DNA of 64,000 bases from Botrytis cinerea B05.10. Taxonomy: Eukaryota; Ascomycota; Leotiomycetes; Helotiales; Sclerotiniaceae. The notes beneath the pieces are model-generated. The model was not told the DNA's origin, ran no database searches, and worked only from the letters and a program-made list of their open reading frames with translations. The position numbers and the translations under genes are program-made. Below are positions 1 to 10,960 of the stretch, one piece after another (the first letter of the stretch is position 1; each line of letters opens with the position of its first letter). The stretch covers positions 496,001 to 560,000 of the forward strand of contig NC_037321.1 in NCBI RefSeq assembly GCF_000143535.2, given 5' to 3'.

Positions 1-1014
1 ACAGATAAGTCAGGTTAAAGAGTGAATTAATATTTGGTAACTTAAACAGATGGTCTGTCGCTTTGATATCAACCCCGATAGAACTCCGGGATATTTTTGT
101 CTTGGCTTGGATGGCTTCTCTTATCGATAACGGGTGTTGGATGCCCCCGAATATTAACCGCACGCATATTATCTCCCGAGGTCTGCAATTGATCCATGGG
201 GGATTTGCTGTGGTTTCGCTGTGTCTGTTGGTTGATTCGACGCCCTTTGCTTGATGACAGTTGATATTGGGTCAAGGTTATATCAGACACAACACAATTA
301 TATTACAGGGATATGTAGAGAGAGTTCTGGAATGGGATCCCGTCTCCAAGAGATGCATAGCTCGAGAAGGTCGGCCACATTCATTCTAATTCGTCCATTG
401 GGGAAAACCTGTTCAATCAGAAAGCACACCTTTCAATTCGTATGAATCATCGACATCTTCATATATGCTGTATGCTGTATGCTGTAAGTTATCCCACCCG
501 CCACAAGAGATGATGCGGGACACTCATACTCTGCTCTGATAGGCTCGCCGTCACGAAAGTCCTTCTCCCGTTGTGGTGCGACGGTGTCACTGGTGGGTGC
601 GTGCAATCGCAACTATTCTCATACAGAATAGCTCTTTTCTCTAGGTGCATTTAGGATATGTGTGTATGCATGCATGCATGAAAGCGGGACTGACTCACTC
701 GGCGAATTCTTTTCTTTGATGGATCAGAATGGATGATTCTTTTTCGCACCACTATTGCGTTATATAAAGGGTCACAGGGTTATATATTTCCCATCCCCTC
801 TAACCTCTGGAGGAAAGTGGAGGGCTTCTGGGTCAGCAATTACCTTGTAGGAAGATTGTGAAGGTGTCTGGAAAAACAATGATTGCTCCATTTGGCGGTG
901 ACTCCGAGTTTGCTCTAGGAGATCTTCCATATCTATATATATGTTGATCACTACTTTCTATCCATTGACTTTTGCTTGTTGAGTATTTTCGTTTTCATAC
1001 AGAGGAGAGAAGTC
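1..1014. promoter_or_regulatory. Upstream region of the MFS transporter; no gene seen
   Basis: No open frame here looks like a protein. A TATATAAAGG stretch at 761-770, about 245 bases before the chosen ATG, is a plausible TATA element. Short simple repeats are present: three tandem copies of TATGCTG at 464-484 and an ATGC run near 665-680. The rest is unremarkable AT-rich intergenic DNA. Confidence 0.4.
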
Positions 1015-3081
1015 ATGGCCGAAAGTAATCATCAAGCTGGTGGTCCAGATACCTCAGTCCATACCGCAACAGAAAACACACCACTCCTGTTTCCATCCAG
1101 AAATGATACACCCGCGATTGAGGAAATCTTGGTGGACAATGATGGTGATTCAACCGGAACGGATGTCGATCCCAATGAGTTCGACCTGATGTTATCGAGA
1201 ACTACATCATTTACCGCCATCGGAATCGAAACCAATGCTCAAGAATCATCCATGCTTCGAAGTTCTCGAATTCATCATCACCACACCAAACGAGGATCTC
1301 GAAACTCGAGTCGTGTAAGCACGAGAAGGAAATCCATCTCGGGTTCCATTAGGAGTATACGCGAAACCATCGAGGACGATGATGAGGAACCCAAATCCCC
1401 GTTTCTAGGCGGTGTTGGAGTGAAGCGATTTTGGCTCATTTTCGGAGGTGTTCTGTTAACATATACATTATCTTCGTTTGATTCTACAATCATGGTTTCG
1501 AGTCATCCTGTTATCACTTCGTATTTTCATGCTTCTAATAGTGCATCATGGTTATCCACAGCCTTTCTCCTCACATCCACAAGTTTCCAACCTATTTTTG
1601 GACGTCTTTCCGATGCTATGGGGAGAAAACCTCCTTATATTTTTTCAATGATTTTGTTTCTAGTATCAACGATTTGGTGTGCCCTTGCTCAAAGTATGAC
1701 TAGTTTCATTATTGCCAGAGCAGTCTGTGGATTGGGGGCAGGTGGTGTTATGTCCATGGGATCTATTATCACAAGTGATCTCATACCCATTGAGATTCGA
1801 GGAGCGTATCAATCATATCTGAATATTGTTTTTGGGGTTGGAGCAGCTTCGGGTGCGGCACTAGGTGGTGCTATCGCGGATCATCTTGGATGGAGGTGGG
1901 AATTTGGTGTTCAGGTTCCAGGGTTGATTCTTTGCTTGATTGTTTCGTGTTTTGTTATACCGAATGATTTGGGTTTGAATAGGGGAAAGAAAACATTAAA
2001 GGAGGCTCTAAGTGTCTTTGACTATAAGGGCTCGTTGTTACTAATGGCCACTATTACTTTCTTCATACTCGCAATTGTAAGGATATCCCTTTCACTTATG
2101 TGTACAACTTAATCTAACAACCATCAGAATCTTGGCGGCAATATCTATCCCTGGACACACCCTCTAATCCTCACCTGTATCATTCTCACTGTCATTGGGC
2201 TTCCTCTATTCATCATAACCGAACACTACGCTCCCCAGCCCGTCATGCCCCTTTCCCTCATAATCAACAATCCCCGCGGTTCCCTCATAATCGGCAACGC
2301 ACTCGGTGCCATCGTAATCAACGCAGTCCTCTTCAACATCCCCCTTTTCTTCCAAGCCGTCCTCCTCGAATCCCCCACCGCATCCGGTCTCCGTCTCATA
2401 ATTCCCTCCATCGCCGCTAGCGCAATCGGTACCCTAACCGGTTTCCTCATTACCTGGACTCGTAACCTTAAAACCCCCTTGGTTCTCGGTGTATCGCTTT
2501 ACGTTATTGGAACCATTGGGTTAGTCGCTATGAATCGCTCGTTGCCAAATTGGGTATACGTATTACTATTGATCCCATCGAGTATGGGTCAAGGATTTCA
2601 AATGCCGGGAAGTTTCATGAGTGTTTTGGCCGTTAGTGAACAAGGAGAACAAGCGGTTGTCACGACGACATTGGTTCTGTGGAGGAGCATGGGACAGGTT
2701 TTGGGGGTGGCGGTCAGTTCATTGATTGTGCAGAATTCGCTGGTGGGATTTCTGAATGTGAATGTTGTCGGTCCGGATAAGGAGAAGGTATTTTTCATTC
2801 GTATTCTTTTTTTTTTTTTTTTTTTTTGATATCCTCTCTAGGATCCACTCGCTTATATTGTAGTTGAAGAGAAGAGCTAACAAATTAATAAATAGGTCAT
2901 CGAAGCGGTCCGCTCCTCAGTCCAAGCAGTAGCAGGGCTAGAACCCCACTACAGAGATCAGGTAATCGATTCCTACGCGGAAGCACTCAGAGCCGCGTAT
3001 GTATTTGCGTTGGCGGTTAGTATTTTGTCTTTTGGTATAACGATAGGAATTAAATTACCTAAACTTGGGTTTAGAAAGTAA
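1015..3081 (+). CDS. MFS transporter of the vacuolar basic amino-acid / DHA2 type (Vba-like)
   Basis: Exons are 1015-2076, 2128-2787 and 2896-3081, giving 635 residues. I chose the ATG at 1015 because the frame upstream has only TTG. The N-terminal ~135 residues are hydrophilic, Ser/Arg-rich and acidic, with a TPLL dileucine-type signal that in this family often directs to the vacuole. The transmembrane body starts near FWLIFGGVLL. It carries the loop 2-3 signature GRLSDAMGRKP and the family-typical GLGAGGVMSMGS and SDLIPIEIRGAYQSY segments. About 14 spans are expected. Family members move basic amino acids or drugs across the vacuolar membrane by proton antiport; the substrate cannot be read from sequence. 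Intron 2 holds a run of about 20 T (2809-2827) next to its donor. The gene converges on the downstream hydrolase. Confidence 0.88.
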
Positions 3082-3726
3082 GGAGAAGAGAGTGAGGAAG
3101 AGAAATCCTGGGAAGAGGTAGAAGAAGAAAATGATGTTATTTTATAATATGGTATAGATAGGGGGAGTGAGTGAATATGGATCTGGATCTGGATCTGGAT
3201 CTGGATATGAATAAAATTGCGTGTTTGGATACAAACTTGCTACGATGTGATTTATTTTGGCGATTGGGAAGCAAGGGAAAGGAAAGGAAAGGAAAAGTTT
3301 GGGATGTGGTTGTGATTTTCTTTTTGGGAGGATGAGTTATGAATGAATGAATCAATAAATGAAGAATAAGAAATGAATCAGCTCGTTAATTGAATACATC
3401 TTATGTTATAACAATATCGCAGAGAGTATGTTCGGTGGATGGTGATGTAGAGTAGGTCTTTATCTTATGACTATTATGACTAGCTAGCTCAGCAGTAACG
3501 AGGTGGTAAGGGGCACGCGTTTATCGCTTAAGAAAGTGGTGAGGGGAGGGGATAGGTTAATGGTATGGGGAATGCATGACGTACAACATTGGACTGGCTA
3601 CTTTACGGCGAAATCAATCAATCGATTTAATCAAGATATCCCCTTAAAAGTTAAAACTAGTATGCTTGCTTATGGGCATCAAAATCGTTCTCGTCGATCG
3701 AGCCGATCAATCCAACGAACTTTCCC
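3082..3726. other. Convergent 3' intergenic region with simple repeats
   Basis: This lies between two converging genes. It contains four perfect GGATCT units plus one degenerate copy (3179-3208) and a GGAAA-type run (about 3275-3297). Open frames here encode low-complexity peptides and are not supported as genes. Confidence 0.5.
3179..3208. repeat. GGATCT hexamer microsatellite
   Basis: Four exact GGATCT copies are followed by GGATAT, probably in the 3' UTR of the MFS transporter. The unit length is a multiple of three but no coding frame is supported. Confidence 0.8.
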
Positions 3727-5176
3727 TCAGCAAGCACCGCCTACGGAAACCACATTCTGGGGCTTCTCCCTCAAGATCTTATCTTCTTCAAAATCTTTCC
3801 TCACACTCTCTGCGATTTCATCATCGGTGAGAACTTTCCATCCCACAATCGCCATGGCTTTCGCCGTCACAATAGTGATCTCATGAGCTTCTTTGGTAGC
3901 GGCCGCTTTGGTGAATTGAGGGGTATGGTTAAATGCCGTATCGGAAATTCCATACCATCCATGGAAACCGGGACATTCGTATGTTACGTTACCTGAGATG
4001 AAGAGATTGGTTAGAAGATGAGGTTTGTATTGGGAAGACTGCTGAAACTTACCCATATCTGTTGAGCCGGGTGCATTATCGATGTGTTTGAAGTCACATG
4101 TGACTGGATTTTTAAGATTCTCCATCGCTTGCGCGTAATGATAGCAGATTGGCTTGTTGGGCCGTGTATCTGCGTATGTGTTGATTCTGAGCAAGGTCAA
4201 TATGGATTTTAGATTGAAAGCGGGAATTGCAAACATACTCTTCAAACTCAACAGTGCAGCCTGTGGCAATAGCAGCTCCCTCGAAACATTTGATGGCTCG
4301 GGCTTTGAGCTCATCAGCTTCTTTAAGAGTAGCGCTTCTGATGTAGTAAACTAATCCTGCGCTAGCCGTGATGATATTTGGTCTTGTACCACCAGATTCA
4401 ATCACACCCTGGTATAGGTTAGAATATATGTGGCTCAACAAATATCTATCATGCTTACATTGATTCTTTCATACGGTTTGATCTGTTGTCTCAATACACT
4501 TATGGCATTATAAGCAAGAACAACAGCATCAAGCGCATTAATGCCCTCCCAAGGTGCCATAGCCGCGTGTGAAGGCTTGCCCGTGTAATGAATCTTGAAC
4601 TTGTGATTTGCCAACGTGGTGCTATAAGCGGAGCCAACTCGGCCATGGCTCGGGTCCCTGATAGATGGATGGACCATCATACAAGCATCCACATCTTTGT
4701 ACGCTCCAGCATCGATGAGTTTCAATTTTCCTCCCCCTCCTTCCTCGGCTGGTGTTCCCAAAAGCCTGACTCGGCCAGGAACATTATGCTCTTTGATTGC
4801 TGCCGCAAGACCAAGAAATGATGCTATCGATGCAGTGGCAATAAGATTGTGGCCACACGCGTGCCCGATATCGGGTAAAGCATCGTATTCCGCGTTGTAC
4901 ACTACAAGACGACCCCCACTACCATACTCCGCCGAGAAAGCTGTTGGTACACCATACGCTCCAGTGGTGACAGAGTAGCCTAGCTCTTTCAACATAGACG
5001 TAATGTTGTCGTGTGCCTGTACTTCATTGTATCCAAGCTCTGGATTTTCATGGATCTAAAATTGTGAGATACAGTGTCATTGTGTATGAAAAAAAGGCTG
5101 CTACCTTTTGATTGATTGCTTTTAACTTGTCATCGTATTGACCGATGGCTTGATCGAAAAAACTTGCATCGTCCAT
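3727..5176 (-). CDS. M20D family amidohydrolase / peptidase (PM20D2-like)
   Basis: Exons read in order 5176-5105, 5055-4459, 4408-4239, 4186-4053 and 3992-3727, giving 412 residues. The frame closes at every junction. Intron 3 has a GTATGT donor and CTTGCTCAG acceptor and joins VEFEE to INTYADTRPN. The metal-binding part has NAEYDALPDIGHACGHN, with Asp and His ligands, and PAEEGGGGK holds the catalytic glutamate. The C-terminal part keeps GSTDMGNVTYECPGFHGWYG, as in M20D enzymes such as mammalian PM20D2 and bacterial AbgB, which hydrolyse amide or dipeptide bonds with two divalent metals. No signal peptide is visible, so it is probably cytosolic. The ATG at 5176 gives a typical short N-terminus; an in-frame ATG at 5248 would add 24 residues. 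It shares its upstream region with the Zn2Cys6 gene. The exact substrate is unknown. Confidence 0.9.
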
Positions 5177-5775
5177 TTTTGAAATTGCTCTTGCTTCAAA
5201 ACTTGGTAGTCTGCTTGGTCGTTGAACAGATGTGTGGATGGGAAACAAGGGAGGAGCAAATGGTAGCAGCTTATTGACCGGTTAATGAAGCAACACAAAG
5301 TCAATTGGGAATGAGCTCACGAGGAATGAAGGGGTATCTATAAAAAGCACACCACTTTTGAAAATGCAACGGTTTCAGTATCGATAGATGTAAAGAATCG
5401 AGAATGAGTGCCACGACTAGTTCAATATCATGCTTTTGTTTTGTTTGGTATTAATATCGCGGGGTAAGATCAAAACTGGCGACCTCCACTTCTGATTGGC
5501 TAGTCGAGACGACCAGCCGCACTTGATCCACTTGACAGCTCTGATTTGATAATAACGAATCATTTCAGCCTTCTTCTCAACCTCACTTGATCACCTCAAC
5601 TCAGCCTTCAGTCATCATGGCCTTCATTTTGTCTCGTAAAGGTCCTGGATCTGTGCATAAATGTTCCCACAGATGGGGCAACGTTGGAAAGAAACTTTCG
5701 AGAATTGTTTGAGCACTTGGATTAGACTTGGACCCCCTCTAGAACTTTGAGCCAACTTGAACCGCAGACTCTACC
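5177..5775. promoter_or_regulatory. Divergent promoter region between the hydrolase and the Zn2Cys6 regulator
   Basis: Roughly 600 bases separate two divergently read start codons, so both promoters must lie here. A small open frame at 5617-5712 precedes the regulator and is listed separately. I found no convincing paired CGG element. Confidence 0.45.
5617..5712 (+). promoter_or_regulatory. Candidate uORF upstream of the Zn2Cys6 regulator
   Basis: An ATG opens a 31-codon frame that ends 63 bases before the regulator's ATG. It follows an AC/CT-rich stretch of the kind that surrounds fungal transcription starts. If the transcript starts upstream of it, it could reduce translation of the regulator. 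Transcription start data are needed to decide. Confidence 0.35.
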
Positions 5776-7608
5776 ATGCCACAACCTAGAAGAGGCCTCA
5801 GGTCTAGATCAGGTAGGTGTCCTTGATAGTCGGAAATTCTAATCTAATCAAGTATAGGATGTATGACTTGTAGACGCGCTAGAGTGAGATGCGACGAAAA
5901 ACATCCGATATGTGAAAGATGCAATCGTCTAGGATTAAATTGCTCATACCAGCCATTTGTGTCTCGAAATGAAAGAGAACGACAGCATCGAGAAGCGAGA
6001 GAAAGGCCAATCCCAGTTCAGATCATCCCAAATGTCGTTGCATCGCTACCACATCCAACACCGGCAGATGTCAACGAATTTCTCCATGCTGTTGAAGATG
6101 AAGTATTTCCCGATATGTGGAGCATGCATGAATGGACGACCAATATGGGGCATGGATTCATCTTACCCGAAGGTTCCTTTAATCTCGAAATATTTGACGG
6201 ACTCGCTTCAGTGAACAAGGGAACTTGCACTACTAGCCATTCGTCGCCTTTTCAACCTCTAAGAGCTCTTGACCTTGTAGGTCGAGATAATGTTGTGTTT
6301 CAGGATGATTATTATGCTCAAGGATGCGTCACACTCCATTTCCCAAATCTGCGTCATTCGAATCCCTTAAAACTCTCGCCGTCAGAGAAACGGGCGGTTG
6401 AACACTACGAGAAGACGTTGTCATTGAAGTTCACCACTAAAAACCCAACTTGGTCAACCCAGCAGATATACATTTGTCTCGGCGCGCAAGATCCTCTAAT
6501 TATGCACTTGCTGCTTGCGATATCATTCCGTGATTTGTATTTCAAAGATAAAGATAATGAACTTCACGACCTTGCCCAAAAGCATTTTCGAGCTGGAATT
6601 GGCCGTTTACTGACAGCTATTTCCGAGGAAGAATCGCCACATCATCTGAGTATCATGGCAGCTTTCTGGTTCCTGTATATGCTTGGATCAAGTCAAATCC
6701 ATGCGGGTATCGGTACGATGATGCTCTTGAGTAAAGTTGTATGCGATTATGTTCAAACGCATGTAGTGGGTCTTCTAGATCTAGATCCAATCAATAAACG
6801 GCACGAAGATCCTCCGCCACCTTTCCACCTTCGTGATCAATCGCTACTAGCTCGAGTTACAATTTGGATGTTTTATGCCGATGTTGGATTTTGCTTTTGT
6901 TACCGTGGTGGGGATCTTGCAAGATATCTTTGCATCGACACAAAGAATATACCCAAAATCGTCGACATGGGCCGTGCTGTTCTTGCTCTGAATTTTGATC
7001 GAGAGTATCCACCAGATCAGGCAGCCGATGATAGTCAAAACCTCGAAGTACTAGATCTTCTATGGAAGTCGGCAATGATGTGTCAACTAGTGAATGACCT
7101 TGACCAAAACATCCCTTCAGACGAGATAGAACAGCAATTTTGTGAACTCGAGCAAACTTACAGCTCTACATTTGAGCTCGCTGCAATGGATTTGGAAACT
7201 CGTCCAAGGTTTCTGGTCAACGCCGATTGGATACTCAGTTACTTCTACGCTATACGTATCTACCACTTTCGATATACTACCCAGAATGAAGATCGCAACG
7301 CGAGACCAAAGGTAGTCAAACGAGCTCTAAAATCACTCTTAGACATCGCTCAAAGAATCTTTGCGAAGGGCGACGAAGAACATTACGAAAGACTTCATTG
7401 GCCCTTATTCATGGCAGGAATTGAAACCACGGATACCATACATCGGGAATGGATCTTGAAGAAATTCTCATCTGGAAAGTTCAAGACTGTTTTGGAAAAG
7501 GTGTTGAAGATTCAACATCTTAGTGGAACAAGAGTTCATATGTCTTTGATTCGCGAGATGTGCTCCAAGGAAGGAGATGCTCCACGTGTTACTTTCCTTG
7601 GGTTTTGA
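5776..7608 (+). CDS. Zn2Cys6 fungal-type transcription factor
   Basis: The model joins a small first exon, 5776-5812, to 5858-7608 through a 45-base intron, giving 595 residues. This first exon is needed: without it the zinc cluster lacks its first cysteine. The spliced protein has Cys14, 17, 24, 31, 34 and 41, the classic C-x2-C-x6-C-x6-C-x2-C-x6-C binuclear cluster, followed by a basic linker (SRNERERQHREARERP). The remaining ~530 residues are mostly helical with no second recognisable domain and probably form the middle homology/effector region. The protein should act in the nucleus as a sequence-specific regulator. Its divergent pairing with the M20D hydrolase makes that gene a possible target, but this is inference only. 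Confidence 0.88.
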
Positions 7609-8042
7609 TACGAACAATCTTGGTTTTTAATTTGCACCTAGCTTTTTTGGATATCCGTTCTCGGTTAGGGAGTTCTTGAAGCTGTATAGCGTGGTGTTGG
7701 GAGGGCATTGTCTTCACCTGGGTAGATGTGAGGAATTCTCGTAGACGTTTTCATGGGCGAGCTGGCAAGCTCATTACCCTTTATACCTCTTGATTGTTGT
7801 TGGTTTGGTCTCGCTGGTACACGATAAGATGCAAAGTCTTTATTGGCAGTAGAGGACAAATTATTTAAGGGTTATTCTAGTATAATGAACTCTCAAGCGC
7901 CACAGTTCAAAGTTTATTCGGCCATTGATTCTTTTCCTTGTGATGATTGTCATGCTTTTCTAATATTGGGCATGTCCAAAAGATACATCACTGATGAGTT
8001 GCTTGCTCCACCTGATTGACATTGATTCAAATATCCATCTTT
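7609..8042. other. Convergent 3' intergenic region
   Basis: This lies between the stop codons of the regulator and the unrecognised minus-strand gene. It presumably holds both 3' UTRs. I see no gene or repeat of note. Confidence 0.5.
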
Positions 8043-10015
8043 CTAAGCTCCTGATTCTGCTTCTATGGTATAATTTGAATTGAAGAAAGCTTTTTGGGTA
8101 TATGGCAGCCTTGTTCGCCTCATAGACTGTATTGCGGCTTCATAGATTTCCTCCAAAGCCATCTTATCGTTTGATGCTTTCAGACAAACAAGGAACCCCG
8201 GCAAATCTATGTAGTCATTTTTTGCGTCCCAATGTTCCCAAAGCCATATACTAATAATTTCCAACCCAATCCGGCACCTTTCATGATTGACATGTTCCTG
8301 TCGATCAAGAATTTGATTTGCGTGTGGCTTACACACAATGTACTCTTTTCCATCAAAATGCTCGATAGACATGGATAATCCTAGAATTTCCTCGACTTCT
8401 CTTGCGCTGGCTCCGTCATGACCAATGAACTTACTAGTAACGTTCTGGTTCGTAATTTGCAATACGTGCCGATGAGAAGAAGAATTATGCGAAACGTTCT
8501 GAGACTGGTTTGAAACTACTGCGTCTTTTGGAACTAAATCGAATTTACTTCGGCTAGCCACAAGGGAAAATCCACCAGCAGCCCTATAAAGTTGCTCCAA
8601 ATCCAATTGTTGTCCTGCACCGAGGTCGTGTATGAAACATATGAAGGTTTGACAAGAATATTGACGCATTGATTTCTCAAGCCACACGCCAACAATATCA
8701 AGAGCCAATTGGCCCTCGACATGGCCTCCTTCCTCCCAAGATCTTAGTCCACATAGGATGTAGTCCTTGGACTGTGTACAAAGAACGTTCAAAGAAACTC
8801 GAAGGGCATTTTGCGATTCCGTCCTTTTGTCTAAGAAGGCTTTCTTGATAAGGAGACTTCCATGACCTGTAATATCAATGCCAACTAGTGGTGGATGGTA
8901 AGGCCCAATTGAATGACCCAATCCGTTTGGTGCAAGTGCTATCAGATCAGTAACTTCCTCCGACTGAATTGAATGTTCCGATGAGTCTGATTCAATTGAC
9001 ACTGGTGCTGGACGAACACTGTTTGATTGTTCCGAAGGGTTCGATGCAATTGATATTGTCGCTGAACGATCACTGTCTGATTTTTCTGACGAGCCTGGTG
9101 TAACTGCTATTGTCTCTGGATGACCAACATCTGGATTTTCCGAAGAGTCCGATGCAATTGACATTGATGCTGGACGATCGACTTCTAACTGTTCTTCACC
9201 CAGGTGTCCCAATCCACATGATGAATTTGCTAACGGTTCAACAACTTCCCCCTGCCCAGTCGAATGTTCCGACTGTTCAGATGCAATTGATATCGACGCT
9301 GAAAGATCGTCATCTGATTGTTCCACACTTGAATGGTCTAATCCATTTGATGAACTGGACATTGGTTGATCCATTGTTGGTTCTTCCTGGTTGCTCGAGG
9401 TTTCTTTTAGCAGAGGTGGAGAAGTCTCTTTTGATAGTCTTTCTTCTGAATCAACTTCAATTGACTGATGAAGAGCTGGAATTTGACTGCGCTTCGACGC
9501 GTATTCTTTGGCAGCGTGTAATGTTGCCACTACAAAGGAAAAGAAACCCCTAGTAGAAACCGGCATGTTGCATATGGTGTTGCCGAAATCCTTTCCACAT
9601 GGTGTATTATCTGCTGAATCGCGAGTCTTACGTCTCTTACCTTCAAGGTCTAATGTACAACCACGATCCCGACCAGCTGTATCTATCAGCCTTTTGAACA
9701 CCTGTCAAAGAATGATTGCATCATACCAGTGATATCCCATAAACATTTTATCACAAATTTGAACCTTCGACTCTCTGAGTATTTGCTGTAACGTCTTAGT
9801 CCTGAACGATCGCCATGCGGTGGGTTGTTGATGAGGCCAAAGCCTTTGTGGAACAGTTTGTCTCGATCCAGATCCGATAATTTTCTACCCATTTCTGATT
9901 CGACTATTTGATTTAGCACGCCTTCCCAATAATCATGATCAATATAAGATAAGGAGTCGTCGTCTATATTCCATCCTGTAAGATGGTAATGAGAAAAGTC
10001 CGTGGAATCTACCAT
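8043..10015 (-). CDS. Unrecognised protein with serine-rich repeats and a duplicated C-terminal domain
   Basis: Exon 1 is 10015-9727 and exon 2 is 9676-8043, giving 640 residues. The 49-base intron has a GTATGA donor, a CTGAT branch-like site and an ATACAG acceptor, and it closes the frame. I do not recognise the family. Residues about 1-95 are acidic and helical. A linker near residues 200-340 has at least four degenerate units of the form R-S/P-A-x-I/M-S-I-A-S-x-x-S-E, and two spaced GLGH segments. The C-terminus holds two similar modules: about residues 400-464 (KDYILC ... LDIVGVWLEK ... FICFIHDL ... LEQLYRAA) and about 540-611 (KEYIVC ... LEIISIWLWE ... FLVCLKAS ... LEEIYEAA). No signal peptide or membrane span is seen when the ATG at 10015 is used. 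A frame extension upstream to about 10117 is hydrophobic and AT-rich and is more likely 5' UTR. Confidence 0.7.
8935..9350 (-). repeat. Degenerate coding repeats (SIAS-type units)
   Basis: Within the unrecognised gene, tandem and interspersed units encode variants of SAxISIASxxSE separated by variable spacers. Related DNA words, for example around GCAATTGATATTG and CGATGCAATTGACATTG, recur. Unit boundaries are approximate. Confidence 0.6.
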
Positions 10016-10960
10016 AATGATAATTAATGTACTAAACAAATAATTTGAGAAGTAAGAGCAAAGAAAACGATGGAGTATGGAAATAGAGAGATATAAATAA
10101 AAAAGAGGCATCTGCAATACTTCCTTAGGAAGGAGGGACAGCGGAAAAGTTAGAGAAGGAAGGAGGCAACAAGCATCTCAAAACTGCAGCGCAAAAGCAG
10201 ACAGGCAAACTTTGGAACATGAAACTTCTTGACCGTAATAATTACATAAAGAAAAATCTCTTAATCGACTATCTGATGAACTCGTAGATACCATAGATGA
10301 CCACAGCTAGACCACGATAAAAATTGGTCTCCTGAGGGAGATCTCGTTTTCTCTTAAGATGATATATATTTTAGTGGAGCTAACCACCCTCATATATTCA
10401 AGTAGAAGCTCTATGAGGAATTGATGGGTTCAGAACAACTAATTGGTGTTGAAGCATTGATGGCAGTGCCCAGAAGTGGCCTATTCAATAATGTCAAGAC
10501 GTGTAGAACCACTCTCCTTAATCCAATGTTCATTGCCTTCGCAAACGGCGATTCCTCGACCGGAATTCCCATGTATTTTCCTGTATTCCGAAGTATTATA
10601 TCTAGTCATTATCCTCATATCAACCCTTTCCCTTTGTAAATTGCCAAAGATGAACGTTTTGTTCCTACCAAGCTAGCTCTGACAACTTGGCTCGCATGTC
10701 ACACACAATAACATTGCCTTGCAGAGGTTTGTTTCTTCAAAATGGTTCTTTTTGTAATTCGTTCTCATAAACACCCTTTTAAGTCTATTATCTATCATCT
10801 GACATGTAATCTCATGGCGTTGTATCGTGGATATCATAAAAAAACAAAGAAAAAACACACGCGCTATCCCTTCACCCACCCAATATCGTACAAAAAGATG
10901 AGCGCCCATTTCCCAACTTTTGTGGACTGCGATTAACAGCCACAAGCCCGACGAAAACAT
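10016..10960. other. Intergenic, no gene supported
   Basis: This AT-rich stretch lies between the start of the unrecognised gene and the 3' end of the sugar transporter. Small open frames on both strands have poor composition and no recognisable features. It presumably holds the upstream gene's promoter and the transporter's 3' UTR. Confidence 0.45.

Noticed and set aside
69..445. Short open frames on both strands at the window start
   Set aside because: They are under 75 codons, overlap each other, have no domain-like content and lie in presumed promoter DNA.
2805..2830. MFS transporter ending in a poly-Phe tail
   Set aside because: The T run is intronic: GTATTT after GAGAAG is a donor, and splicing to 2896 restores the family C-terminus.
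9727..10117. Longer N-terminus for the unrecognised gene starting at 10117
   Set aside because: The extra 34 residues are AT-driven Leu/Ile/Phe/Tyr text, and the ATG at 10015 begins normal-looking protein; a signal anchor cannot be fully excluded.
10673..10960. 95-codon minus-strand frame after the sugar transporter
   Set aside because: It follows directly on the transporter's stop, has no homology-like features and is better explained as 3' UTR.
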